This document shows, in pieces, positions 45,815-56,984 of a stretch of DNA of 64,000 bases (within the stretch, counting starts at the first letter, position 1; each line of letters opens with the position of its first letter). Below the pieces are notes generated by a model, which saw nothing but the letters and a program-made list of their open reading frames with translations, searched no databases and had not been told where the DNA came from. Both the position numbers and the translations under genes were made by a program. Source of the stretch: Cadophora sp. MPI-SDFR-AT-0126. Lineage: Eukaryota > Ascomycota > Leotiomycetes > Helotiales > Ploettnerulaceae. Location: NCBI GenBank assembly GCA_020747065.1, contig JAGMVK010000019.1, positions 186,001 through 250,000 of the forward strand, given 5' to 3'.

Positions 45815-46669
45815 TTAGAACCCATTCTCACCCTTGACCAAAGCCTTCATTTCTATGCGACAAGTCAAAACCTGAGGCAATCCCGCTGCCTTGTCGCGTC
45901 TATTCCAATACCGACTTGTCGCAATGAAGCTCGTTTTCATTCGTGACAGTATGTAGTTCCGCATGTCTGTCGCCGATAGTTCGACGCCTTCAGACGCTGG
46001 TTCATGCCTTATATCCTGCAGTCCAATGTCCCTGAAAGGTCCATTGCCACGCTCAGAGATGATGGTCAATTTCTCAACGCGGCGCGGATGCTTGTGTCTA
46101 CGCCGCCAGAAGATCGCACGCAGCAGTTGCCAGGTTTCAAACTCTATGTGAAGGTCCCGCAGCATAATCTTTCCATCTGGACTAGTCATCAAGTCGTCCA
46201 GGATGAGTTCAGTGTAGAAGGTCCTAGTTATACCTTCACGCCCGGATGGTAGAATATAAGCAGAGGAGCTTGTGTTGTTGGGCTCGATCGCAGGAAGCAG
46301 GAGGGGTTCACTGGAGCCGTTCTCCGTTAAGCAAGGAGCAGGTGTAATGTGGACTGTCCTGATCCTGTTTGTATTCCGCACCAAGCCACCTTTGATATAA
46401 ACAGTGTCTCGATCGATGTCAATATAGCAGCCAATGTTACGACACGGACCAAGAAGAAGCTCATGGTAGATCTTGAGAGCTTCGTGCCGAGATTCCTGGC
46501 TCACGCGCAGGATCGCTGGTGTTGAAATCCGTGACTGATACTGCACTCTATTCATGTCGAACTTGATCGGGATGATTCGAGGACCTGGGGCGGCAAATTT
46601 CCAGATTTCACACCTGATTTCTGCAGGAAGTCTTCCGAATAATGTAAAGCTGGAGAGAGCAGGTGCCAT
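45815..46669 (-). CDS. 2EXR-domain protein, 284 aa
   Basis: Single exon. The start MAPALSSFTLFGRLPAEIRC and then EIWKFA form the family's F-x-x-[LF]-P-x-E-[LI]-R signature; STPAILRVSQESRHEALKIY is the second conserved half (EXR-like, QESRHEAL), and DTVYIKGG and FETWQLLRAIF follow. This full two-part match is stronger than in the 31855 gene. Function is unknown; the motif is thought to be F-box related. No signal peptide or membrane segment. It is transcribed away from the LysM-lysozyme gene, whose start is 567 bp away. Confidence 0.85.
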   Translation of the reverse strand: MAPALSSFTLFGRLPAEIRCEIWKFAAPGPRIIPIKFDMNRVQYQSRISTPAILRVSQESRHEALKIYHELLLGPCRNIGCYIDIDRDTVYIKGGLVRNTNRIRTVHITPAPCLTENGSSEPLLLPAIEPNNTSSSAYILPSGREGITRTFYTELILDDLMTSPDGKIMLRDLHIEFETWQLLRAIFWRRRHKHPRRVEKLTIISERGNGPFRDIGLQDIRHEPASEGVELSATDMRNYILSRMKTSFIATSRYWNRRDKAAGLPQVLTCRIEMKALVKGENGF

Positions 46670-47236
46670 CTTGTCGACAGAATTCAGGCAGTAGACGTCT
46701 TCACTCGGAAATTTGTCTTCAATCTTTATGAACCCTTGTGTAGACTAATCCTGTCAGATATATTCAGAATTGTATGCCTTTAGCTTCCGATGATGGCGGA
46801 AATGAAAGCCGCAAGTCTCACAAGGTGGGTTAGGTAGCCTCGTGAAGATGTTATTCCGGGAATTCTGCGCGGAGGACTGCAAGGCTAGGAGAACTTACTG
46901 GATATAATTCCTTCAGAGGTGCACAGACTCGATGATGAATTGTACTGCTTGAACAGAATGCTAGCCGAGAGGTGATGCCTCTCAAGGAATCTCGGAAGGC
47001 TGAGTTCGAGACCAGCTACGCCTGAGGTGGCTTAGCACTGCGCTAAGCCACAAGCAGACGTAAGCGAGACTCCATAAACATCTCCTATCTTTGCATCCCT
47101 TTTCGAGTCACAATTCCATGTTCAACAGATTATTGTATGGTGCGTATCAGTCTCAGTAACTTTCCCCACCTGTAACGAACTGACATTTAATAGTTTGGAA
47201 CTATATTGAGCCTCCAATTGCCAGGAATCCCAAAAC
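46670..47236. promoter_or_regulatory. Divergent promoter with a spliced uORF before the LysM gene
   Basis: Just upstream of 47237 an ATG at 47118 opens a short frame. If a GT...TAG intron (47140 to about 47193) is spliced, it continues as NYIEPPIARNPK and stops at a TGA overlapping the main start region. It could repress translation of the LysM protein. No transcript evidence is available. Confidence 0.4.
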
Positions 47237-48184
47237 ATGTCTGGAAACGTGAATTACACCATCGTGTCCGGTGACACTCTCTTCAAGATTGCAAAGACAT
47301 TCGGAGTCGACATCTCGGTGATCCAAAACCTTAATCCAAGTGTGAAGCCGGAAGCTTTGCAAGTTGGTCAAGTCATAGCCGTACCCGGGTCATCCGGATC
47401 AAGAGGACTCTCTCATCAGCCACCTCTAGCTTCAACATACACAATCAGCTCAGGAGACACATTCGATGCTATCGCCAAAAGACTTAACACTGATGTGCCG
47501 CATATCCAATCTCTCAATCCAGGGGTCGCACCAGAGTCTCTTCAAATCGGAGAAATCATCAACATACCCTCTGGGCCTCCCTCTTACCACCACCACCACC
47601 ACCATATCAAACCAGCTCACTCACAACCTCCCATAGACGGCTACACCTACTTCTCCGGGCCAACCCATAACTTCCCCCACCCAAATACCTGGGCACCCTA
47701 CGAGCAACTCATCTCCATCAACGAGCGACTCATGCTCTTGAACTCTAGCCCAACAGAAGTATTCTATATCAAAAAATGGATCCCCATAATCGCCTACGAA
47801 TCCGGCGTCGACGCCCGCGTGATACTATGCATCATAATGCAAGAGTCCGGGGGTAATGTCAGGAACCCGACAACCTTATCGCCAGCTCCAGATTTCGTCA
47901 AGAACACTGGACTGATGCAGGCGCATAATGGACAGGAGTGGGATGAGAGGTATCCGGAGTGGTGTGTTGAGAGGATGATTAGGGATGGGGTCCAGGGGAC
48001 GAGGTTTGGGGATGGATTAATTCAGTGCTTTCATAAGTGGGACAGGAATTGGTATCATGCTTGCCGGGCGTATAATTCGGGGAGGGTGAATAGGGAGGAT
48101 TTGAGTGATGGAATAACTGCTACTGGGCACTATGTCGAGAGGGTTGCGAATCGGTTGGTTGGCAATCAGTGGGCAGGGATGTAG
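47237..48184 (+). CDS. Two-LysM plus GH23-like lysozyme/transglycosylase, 315 aa
   Basis: Single exon. LysM 1 (about 5-50) reads NYTIVSGDTLFKIAKTFGVD and ends with VGQVIAVPG; LysM 2 (about 67-112) reads TYTISSGDTFDAIAKRLNTD and ends with IGEIINIPS. LysM modules bind GlcNAc polymers (chitin or peptidoglycan). A linker with six consecutive His leads to a lysozyme-like domain of about 170 residues: SGVDARVILCIIMQESGGNV with the candidate catalytic Glu in QESGG, GLMQAH, MIRDGVQGTRFGDGLIQC and ACRAYNSG near the end. This resembles fungal/bacterial GH23 goose-type lysozyme or soluble lytic transglycosylase domains, so an antibacterial or cell-wall-turnover role is inferred. No signal peptide starts MSGNVNYTIV, which is odd for such a protein. 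Confidence 0.9.
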   Translation: MSGNVNYTIVSGDTLFKIAKTFGVDISVIQNLNPSVKPEALQVGQVIAVPGSSGSRGLSHQPPLASTYTISSGDTFDAIAKRLNTDVPHIQSLNPGVAPESLQIGEIINIPSGPPSYHHHHHHIKPAHSQPPIDGYTYFSGPTHNFPHPNTWAPYEQLISINERLMLLNSSPTEVFYIKKWIPIIAYESGVDARVILCIIMQESGGNVRNPTTLSPAPDFVKNTGLMQAHNGQEWDERYPEWCVERMIRDGVQGTRFGDGLIQCFHKWDRNWYHACRAYNSGRVNREDLSDGITATGHYVERVANRLVGNQWAGM

Positions 48185-48674
48185 GAGAAGTGAGTTTTCT
48201 GCAAATGCAAAGACTGAGCTTCATTTGCTTGGATTCTCATTCTATAGTACATAAGCTGGACCCTTTGAAACAGAAAGATTCAATAGCCATTGCTAACGTA
48301 GGCAGCCGAGATCGCCGCTAGATGTGACATAGAAGTTGGTAGCCGTATTGTCTTTGCGGTAGAGTTACAAGCAGGTACACATGGAACTGAAGCTGTTTGC
48401 CGGACCAATCACCAATTAGCCTGTCACAAATCAAGGGTTCAGTTGTTTGTGAGTTCATTATTTCGGAGAGTCTGTAAAGAGACACAAAATTTGGGCAGAT
48501 CAACATATTCTGGGACTCCTCCCTCGCTTTATACAACTCCAGCTCCCCACCATGCTTTACAAATGAAAGGGTATTTAGCAACAGTATCCCAGAACGCCTG
48601 AAAACCTCATTTGACCCGCGCCATCATTAATGCACTCGACCCTCTCACTCTACCTATCAACTTTTCGCTGGAGG
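48185..48674. other. Convergent intergenic gap
   Basis: The 490-bp gap between the stops of the LysM-lysozyme gene and the single-pass membrane protein gene holds nothing recognisable. Confidence 0.4.
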
Positions 48675-49826
48675 TCATGACTGTCGGAACCTCAGCGGCT
48701 GTGGCCTTGCTCCAATTCCCAGATTCTCCAACTCGTCGTCTCCGATAATTGGGCCCATGGTACTCATTGAGGAAACCGTCCGCTGGCTCTCGTTCCTCCC
48801 TAGTCCACCACCCAAAGAGGTAATGGCGGGGTTCTGGATAATGACTGGATTCTCCAAGCCCAGAACTGGACTCTCCCGCGGATAATCCTGGCTAAGAACT
48901 CTCAACCGTCCGGGTGCCGAGTTGCTGGGTGCGGGGCTAGGCGCCAGCATGCCTTCTCTAACCACTCGCTCTAATGAGTCCTGGTGTACCAATGCATGCC
49001 GAGGTTTTGGTGATAAAAGAACTGGTGTCATAGTCCGTAGTCTGATCTCCTCGAGAGCAGCTGAAGACTCTACGGGGAAGCCCATCGTATCTCGTGGTTG
49101 TGGTGTTTGGAACGTCGGCGGTTCGAATTCTTCTGAGATGAATGGTCCGTCGCTTGAAAGTACATGTGCTTCGCTAGGATCGTTTAATGTCAAAGGAGAG
49201 GTATTGCTTTCCGAGCGCGCGTGGGTACGAGAATCTGTTCGCGAGTGAGTAAGTGAGCGCGTGTGCGAGTGTGTGGTTGAGTATGGGTGTGATGGTGAGT
49301 ATCGTGGCGAGGAATGTGGTGATTGTTGCGGAGAGTGCTGTGGAGTGTCGATGTCTCGATTTGAGTTGTATAAGAATCCTTCCGTCTCACTCGTCCGTTG
49401 TCCCGGACTTGGGGCACCAGGGTACGCCGTATTCGAATTGGACAAAAGTAATGGTTTTGGAGACAGGCTGCTATGTTGGGAGTCCCGAAAAGGGACGCCG
49501 GCGAAAGCAGAATTAAGTCCCGTATATGTCACCCGCTCAGCGCCCTTCTTCTTCGCTGCCACTTGCTTCTTCCTTTTCTGGATGCAGAATATTGCCAAAA
49601 GACACAGGAGTAAAAGAGCACCAACTCCACCGATGACAGCTCCGATGATGATGATTTTGTTCCCGCCGGATGATGAGGAAGCTACAGTTGCCGTGGAAGA
49701 CGCTGTTGCTGAAGTTGCTGAAGCTGTGGCCGCTTCAAACTGTGTCGAGGTTGTCGTGGCACCTTGGTTGTTTTGACTTCCCGGCCCACCCCCATTTCCT
49801 GGTGGTCCTTGACCAGGAGCGTTCAT
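48675..49826 (-). CDS. Single-pass membrane protein, 383 aa
   Basis: Single exon. A Gly/Pro/Asn-rich start (MNAPGQGPPGNGGGPGSQNN) leads into a Ser/Thr/Ala-rich stretch (about 25-53) likely to be O-glycosylated. Then a single transmembrane helix (about 56-78, IIIIGAVIGGVGALLLLCLL) and a basic stop-transfer KRKKQVAAKKK follow. The long cytosolic tail is Ser/Pro/His-rich with TH-S repeats around residues 168-206. There is no cleavable signal peptide, so a type III or tail-anchor-like topology is likely. The layout resembles fungal wall-sensor or Mid2-like proteins, but no WSC or cysteine-rich domain is present. Function unknown. Confidence 0.75.
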   Translation of the reverse strand: MNAPGQGPPGNGGGPGSQNNQGATTTSTQFEAATASATSATASSTATVASSSSGGNKIIIIGAVIGGVGALLLLCLLAIFCIQKRKKQVAAKKKGAERVTYTGLNSAFAGVPFRDSQHSSLSPKPLLLSNSNTAYPGAPSPGQRTSETEGFLYNSNRDIDTPQHSPQQSPHSSPRYSPSHPYSTTHSHTRSLTHSRTDSRTHARSESNTSPLTLNDPSEAHVLSSDGPFISEEFEPPTFQTPQPRDTMGFPVESSAALEEIRLRTMTPVLLSPKPRHALVHQDSLERVVREGMLAPSPAPSNSAPGRLRVLSQDYPRESPVLGLENPVIIQNPAITSLGGGLGRNESQRTVSSMSTMGPIIGDDELENLGIGARPQPLRFRQS

Positions 49827-50977
49827 ATTGATTCTCGTCTATCTTATCAAAGAATCAAACGCAACTGGGCCTGAAAGTAAAGAATAAAGTGACGATCGAC
49901 TATGAAAATGTCGGAAACAGCAGAACAGCGAATATTAAACAGACAATTGCACACGACTCATGACGCGAATCTTCGGACGAGACTTACCGTTTCCAGTTGA
50001 TGAAGTTCTGAGCCACATCGGTCTAATGAACCTTTTAAGAGTTCGCATTAAAGTTTGGGTGATCAAACGGCGAAAAAGAAGAGAAGTGCCAAGGGTGTAG
50101 CTATATTTGAGCATTGAACACGGTGATGCCGCGCGGAAAGTGGATAATCACGTGTAGAATTTCCACAGGGAGATGCTGGTCAAGCCAAGCTTTCTGGGGA
50201 ACAGCTCAGGGAAGAGTCCGATGCGATTGAGCGAAAGTTGGTGGTCTCGGTACCTCCGAGCCTCTTCCCATACCAAGAAAGTACTTGTACCGATTGAGTG
50301 ACCGGCGAAATGCCGTCGAGAGAGCTCGAACTGGAGGTCCTGCTAAGCCTCATGCCAGCCTGACCAGAAGTTGACCATAGCTTGTATGGAAGGAAAGACA
50401 CCAACGCGGGCGGTGCAAACTGAAAGATGTGACAGCCCGGTGTTGGAAAGTTCAGAGGGAGATAAGATATAAACGAGAAACATGGGATAGCTGGTCCAGT
50501 GTCGAAGACGATGAAGTGTATAAGAGTTGTGATGCATGAGGATGCGAAAGTGAAATAAAAGGAGGAGGGGCTGTTCTTGGTCTTTGGAGGTTAGCGTCCC
50601 CCATGATTAGCGGACCAATAGAAACGAACTATGCCCCTCTATCCAATCTATTTTGAATCGAGACTCTATGGAGCGGCTGAGAGCCTGGCCTGGCTGACCC
50701 GACAGACAGACTTGACCACATCGAATCAATATCTTCTGTTCTCTCCCATTTCATAAGCAAGGCGTCACGAATTGACAGCACGCCAAACAATATCTTCTCA
50801 CCACGCAGAGTCCGCTTGTGTTACTGTCCCTGTACTTCTACTCAATCCTCAAAATCGTCTCACTCTTCCCCTCACAAACTCTCAAGCCAAGGTTGCGAAA
50901 CGCCCTTATCGCGGCTAACGTCCCTGAAGCTCAAGCTCAAGCTCACAGCCTGCCTCGCCCATAGCAACAAATCTCGC
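49827..50977. other. Divergent upstream region, 1.15 kb
   Basis: This lies between the membrane protein gene and the CaM kinase gene. The kinase frame extends upstream of 50978 to an ATG at 50816, probably part of the leader. No other gene is supported. Confidence 0.4.
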
Positions 50978-52355
50978 ATGACAACTATGAGTTATTCAAA
51001 TCCCCAGGAGAGCCAGCAGAGCAAGCCTCCGGTGCAAGCATGTCGATACAAGACAGGAAAGACTCTGGGCGCGGGGTCATACTCAGTGGTCAAGGAGTGC
51101 GTACACATTGATACAGGAAGATACTATGCTGCGAAGGTCATCAACAAGAGACTGATGGCAGGCCGAGAACATATGGTACCGCTCTGCTCCCTTTTTCAAA
51201 TATCCTCATGGTTCTGCGCTGACCCCGCGATAGGTACGGAATGAAATCGCAGTCCTCAAACGTGTATCGATGGGCCACCAGAACATCCTCACTCTAGTCG
51301 ACTATTTCGAAACCCTCAACAACCTCTATCTCGTCACCGATCTTGCTCTCGGCGGTGAGCTTTTTGATCGAATCTGCCGCAAGGGATCATACTACGAATC
51401 CGATGCAGCTGACCTTATCCGAGCAACACTATCTGCGGTAGCCTACCTGCATGATCACGGAATCGTACATCGAGATCTCAAGCCTGAAAACCTATTGTTC
51501 AGAACTCCAGAAGATAATGCGGACTTGTTGATCGCAGATTTCGGCCTCAGCAGAATAATGGATGAGGAGCAATTCCATGTCTTAACGACTACATGCGGTA
51601 CACCAGGCTACATGGCACCCGAGATCTTCAAGAAGACTGGTCATGGAAAACCAGTAGATATCTGGGCTATCGGTGTGATTACATACTTCTTGCTTTGCGG
51701 GTACACCCCCTTCGACCGAGACTCCAACCTGGAGGAAATGCAAGCAATTTTGATTGCAGACTATAGCTTCACGCCTATTGAATATTGGAGAGGAGTTAGC
51801 GTACAAGCAAGAGAGTTCATCAAGCGCTGCTTGACAATTGACCCCACGCAACGTATGACTTCGCACGAGGCTCTGCAACATTCGTTCGTATCTGGCATAC
51901 CTTCTGGACAAGCTGGCAAGGATGGAAAGGGTAGCGACTTATTGCCGGTAGTGAAGAAGAACTTCAACGCAAGAAGAACACTACACGCAGCAATCGACAC
52001 TGTTCGAGCAATCAACAAGTTGAGGGAGGGCCAAGGTGTTAGTGGAATGATGGACGGTGTGGTATCAACAGATCCAGATAAGGGAGCTCAACCTTTACGA
52101 CGTGCTGGACAGAACGATTCGGGGGTCGGTATGGGACCAGGAGACGAGATGCAGCAAGATTCTGGCTACTCAACTGGAGGACCAATCTCAATGGCACCCC
52201 AAACCGGCGACTTTGCAGACACGCATATGCGAGGCGTAGAACGCAATTCTGGCCAAGGCCAAACACAAGCGCAGATCGAAGCTCAGACAAGGAAAATCGC
52301 CGAAACGACAAAAGGCTTATGGAGCGCAGGCAGCGCAAAGCTACACGGTCGATAA
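50978..52355 (+). CDS. Ca2+/calmodulin-dependent protein kinase (CMK1 type), 439 aa
   Basis: Exons 50978-51175 and 51234-52355 join at GREHM|VRNEIAVLK. A CaMK-family Ser/Thr kinase: glycine loop GKTLGAGSYSVVKE, ATP Lys in YYAAKVINK, catalytic loop IVHRDLKPEN, ADFGLS, and activation segment VLTTTCGTPGYMAPE with the CaMKK-type Thr. The autoinhibitory/CaM-binding part is likely FNARRTLHAAIDTVRAINKL after the kinase domain. The C-terminal tail is Gln/Gly-rich and disordered. The kinase decodes calcium signals for stress responses, and in Neurospora CaM kinase acts on FRQ. The frame is open back to an ATG at 50816, but MTTMSYSNPQ is the likelier start. Confidence 0.95.
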
Positions 52356-54515
52356 TGGTGACGCGGATCTCTTTTGGCATAAGTCGGAGTCTCACGGTCA
52401 CTACCAACTAAAAGCCCATTTGATGTTTGCTATTTCGATGGAATGAATGTGACATGTTTTTGAGCGCGGGGTTCGAGATCTTCCTTTGCTTCTTCTTACT
52501 TCTACTACCTTTTTTTCCTTCTCTGATCCTAGCCCTACGGGGACTTTCATACGGGGGTTTTGCTACCTAGCAGGGAGGGCTGATGATGGATATATGGGGT
52601 GGCCGAACGGCAGGACATCATGATGGCATCAAACTTCATAGCGATACCTAGATCAGAATGGATGGATACAATAAGACCAACGAAATACTTTCTTTCGAGA
52701 AGGTCTTTCTCGAATTTACGGAATTCAGGAAATATGATTGTGAAGTACCGAGCTCAATATCCCAAATCTATCCAGACAATCGAGGATACCGAATATCCTA
52801 AAGCAATCACTTACAGCTTGAATATTTCAAACACATTCAGCAAATGAGAGCTCCAGAATGACCGATGTTCACTAGTACATCGAGAATTTCTCAATGTATT
52901 AGCACTATCTTTGACAACAACAACATGCTTTCCATCTGCTGAAGTTACCTTGACGTTCGATCGCATTAACATTTAATTTGATGAATGAATTACCTAGACT
53001 TCTTGCAACAATGACCTTGGCTTTCAAAGTATCAAAGATCACCAATTTCTCAAAATACAGACCTCAAGCAGCAACTTCCACTTTTAGCCTCTCAACACTT
53101 AGCTTCTTCTCAAATCACTTCCTGGTTTCATTGCCCTTGAGAACGAATCAACAAATGCGATAGAGTCACAGCAACTCCATTTCCATTGAATCCTCGACAC
53201 ATTCAATAGAACACACATTCCCTCTCAATTCCTTTGCCTCACTCAGCCCTTCAACTTCAACCTCCATCCCATCTCCCATCTCCCATCTCCCATCCCATCC
53301 CATCCATCTCCACATCCCGGCTATTCGCAGCCAACCAATCACAACCCACCCTTCTTCACCTCTCACCCACCCTTCACCTATTCCCCCTCCCCCCAACCCA
53401 TCAACCAAACATTCGTCCTCCATCCCTCTGGCCCTGGACACCCAATCCCAAAGAATCCCACGTGTCCAGCACGCTGCGCACCACGTTGCGCCGAAATACG
53501 AAGTGCAACAAAACTTCTCTTTCGTCGTTCCCCGTTCCATATTATGAAAGCAATGAGTCAGGATCAGACCACTATTTTTTTTCATAGTGGCCCTTCGCGA
53601 GTGCGGTAGCGGCGCTTTTTAGGTGTGGTGGGGGATAGAGGAAAATAAAAGAATGATGATTGTTAAGTACTGTAAGGGAGAGAGGGCTTGAAGCTTGCAG
53701 TACAGTGAACAGAGGAAGATAGATGGTGTTGGTGCGTATGGTTTGGTGGTAGCTTTGCTAGCGAATTTTGGACCTCCGCTTGATTCGAGTGAGTGTCATT
53801 CTGAACATTTCAACAGCATCACAGAACATGATTTTGAGGCACTTTAAGTAAGAGGCCCACGATGTTGGGATGTAATGAGGGAAAGTTTTAGAGGGCATAA
53901 GTAGGTTTCTTATATTTTTCTCTTCATGGCTCCTCTGCCAGTACGTCCCCATTTATCAAGAATCTACCTACTTTCGTGTACTTCTCATGGCTCAGTGAAG
54001 AAAATACTGCAAGTCTTCTTCGCTTGACTTCTACGATTACTGGATCCTTCATTTTCCTCTCCGGCAACTGGCGATTCATTCGATCTTTCTTTCTGTTTAG
54101 TTCTCATATCGGCGGTCAATGTGCACTTATCCAGGTGTAAGAAGCAGCATGCCTTGCACACCGTGAGTTCATGATCGAGTTGCTGTTGTTTATTGATACC
54201 CTCCAACTCGGGGTTCATTGCTGAGAGTATCTTGAACCCCTCAAACTCTTGCTCCTAGCAACAAGAAGCCACTGCCACAGAGATATATCCTCAGACTCCT
54301 CTCCTCGCTCATTGGTATTGGTCAAGTCAGCCAAGACGAGGCTTGGGGCTGCATGTCCAACCTCTGTACTCCGCCTCGGCGGGTAGCCTTACCCCAAAGT
54401 CAAAATGACATTCAAGTTGGCTTCTATCTCTCTTCGTCTTGCGTTGTCGCTCCTCTCATCTTCCATCTCTTCTCCCATTCCTGGCAGTCCCGCGCTTATA
54501 TGAGAACGCAATGCA
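52356..54515. other. Intergenic, 2.2 kb
   Basis: No gene is supported. It includes a pyrimidine-rich CCATCTC-type tandem region near 53262-53310 and several short frames such as 53166-53585 minus that arise from that low-complexity sequence. Confidence 0.4.
53262..53310. repeat. Imperfect CCATCTC tandem array
   Basis: Repeated CCATCTC and CCATCC units in a pyrimidine-rich tract. Confidence 0.75.
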
Positions 54516-56984
54516 ATGGACCCCCTCTCCATAACCGCCTCTACAGTAGCTCTAGCGAGATTGTGTATGAAGGTCAGTCCTATTTTCTCTCATCGCCCTG
54601 GCTTTGTGTCGGTTGTAGAATCCGCAGCCTTATGCTGCAATTAAAAGCTTACAATCAAATTTAGGTCTCAACAACAGTCTTCGAGTTCACAACAGACACA
54701 AGAGACGTCGATACCAATGTACAGAACCTTTACCGGGGACTAAAGTCCCTTTCGCTAGTTCTCACCAACGTGAGCATCGCCTGGTCCGAGAACCCTCTCG
54801 TAGCAGTCGCGCAGACATGACCAGATGGCAACCTCTGGATATGCTTTAAGGACAGCGTAGGGAACTGTGAGGTGGTACTGAAGAAATTGGAGTCGGTGCT
54901 TGACAAAATTTCGGCGGAGAATGGCGTAGGTAAAGGATTTATGCGGAGGCCAGTAAAGTAGATTAGGTTGAACGTGAATAAGAAGGATATCCAGGGGTTC
55001 GGGAGTGAAGTGCAGACTTATGAACGAGCCCTTTCGATTGCGTTCAATGCCATCAATGCGTGAGTTTTGTACTGCTGTATACGATGGTGCGTTGTTGACT
55101 TTTGTATAGGTGCACACCAATGCGACGAGATCACACAGATGCCGAAGTGTCCAAAAGGCTGGAAACGATCGAGACGGGTATTCATGATCTCTCCCAGAGC
55201 CTTCGCCAGAGACAAGATTCGGGTATAAGCTCTACAGAAGCTACCAAAAACTTTGAACGATTCCTCCAAGTAGCAAATTCCTTCAAATCCAGTGCCAGTA
55301 CCATCGTGAATGGAGATGCTTCAACCGTTAAAGGAGGTCTTGCAACTCAATATGGCGGCAGCATCTTCGGTGATCCACTGTCGGATGATCGATACGAAAT
55401 CATCCAGAGCTGGATACCACCACCTTCTACGCTCAGTGCTCGTGTGTTATCAAACGCGAATGGAAGTAAAACATAAGGCGGACTCAGCAATCAAAGCTCT
55501 CTCCCCGAACTCATGGCTGTGCTGGAGACAGTTACCCAGATGGCCGACCAATACCGTAACTCCGAACAGGAACGAAATTCAACGAAAGATGAGCAGCTAC
55601 GATCATTGGAAATGGAGAACAGAGCTCTCGAACAGAAGCTTGAAAAGACCCAGGCTCAAGCTGATAAGCAGCGTGAAATCCGCAGTGAATTGGAGGGGAA
55701 AATGCAGCGGCTTGTCGAGGAGGTCGATTGCCACAAGTACCAGATGTCAGTTGCTCAGAAGGAGACAAAACAGCAACAAGCAGCTCTCAATTCGATAATT
55801 GAAGAGAGAGATCATCTGCGACAAGAGAATAGGAAGATGGAGGCACTCGTGGTTGACTTGAAGTTACGCAGAGAATCATTGCAAAATGGGCTCAACCGTG
55901 CGCTAACGGATCCGGAAAATACCCTGCATGGTCAGGAAGCTGTGGTGAAAGCCCTGGAAAAAGAGAAGCAAGCTCTGCAGGACACAAATACCGATCAAAC
56001 TAAGGAACTTCTGGATGAAAGAGCAATGAGTAGCAAGGTCAACGAATCGCTGGCACGATCGTTGACGGAGATCGCCAGTTTAAAAGAATTATCGCGCGAG
56101 AACTTGGGGCACCTCTCTGAAGCTCGTACAGAAATAGCAAAACTCAAGAGCATGTTGACGAGCTTCGAAGGGCAGAATCAGCAGTTCAAGGGCGAATCAG
56201 AGAGAAACAGAAACGAGGTCGAAAGCCTGAAGGCTGAATTGTGGAGTATGAAGAAAGAGATGAGGGCGACCAACGGTGCATTGAGCGGGGAGAGGAAAAC
56301 AGTTTACGATTTGAAAAAGCATGCTGAGCAATTACAAGTTCAGAAAAAGGACCCTGAGATGGAAATAACCCGTCTCAAACTGGACTTGGAAAAATCAAGG
56401 AGTCACCTGCAAGTTTTGGAACATAATATGGAAAAAGAAGCAGACTATTTCAACCATCGGAAGCAGGAACTTGAAAATGAACTCTACGTAGCTGAAGAGG
56501 CGCTGGCCATGAGAATTCAACAGCTAGCAAGGAAAAACAAAGGGCGGACAGTTGTGAGAAGATCATCACAGAACTAGCAAAGCTTCAAGGCCAACAGAGC
56601 AAGGTTCTGTCCGGGTACAACTGGTCTACAAAATCTACAGAGCTGCCGCAGCCAGCGCAAGCTGTTTCGACAGGTCCAGCAGCGCTTGCTGGAAGCAATA
56701 GCGTACCAATGAAAAAAGTAAGGGTGCAACAGGAGAACAAGACAGAAGTTGAGATGCAGGAAGAGAGCAGCAGTGAGAGCCCGAGCAAAGTCGAGAGCGA
56801 AACGAATCCAGAGCAAGGCGCCGCACTCCGGGCGCTCAAGACTGCGAAACAGCAAGAAGCAAAGCCGCAGGACGAGCACAGGTCTCAGAAGAAGAGCAAA
56901 GGCGAGAGCATCTGGAGGACGGATGTGTTACGTCGGAGACAAAGCGCTCAAGAACATCTGTCATTTCAGGTTAATGATGACTGA
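54516..56984 (+). pseudogene. Broken fungal-N (STAND-type) plus coiled-coil gene
   Basis: The start MDPLSITASTVALARLCMK, spliced over intron 54573-54664 to VSTTVFEFTTDTRDVD, is a typical fungal N-terminal domain found before NACHT, ankyrin or other modules in fungal NLR-like and related proteins. The frame then meets a TGA at 54818-54820 (between VAVAQT and PDGNLW) and a TAG at 54959-54961 (between RRPVK and IRLNVNKK), though family-like sequence continues on both sides. A third intron-like join (55060-55109) reads INA|CTPMRRDHTDAE, and SIFGDPLSDDRYEIIQSW is also family-typical. A TAA at 55474-55476 precedes a 354-residue coiled coil in the same frame. A frameshift near 56535-56550 separates that coil from its continuation, TELAKLQGQQSKV to HLSFQVNDD. 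Sequencing error cannot be excluded for any single break. Confidence 0.7.

Noticed and set aside
53166..53585. 139-codon minus-strand Gly/Trp-rich frame
   Set aside because: It arises from the CCATCTC repeat tract and has no protein family character.
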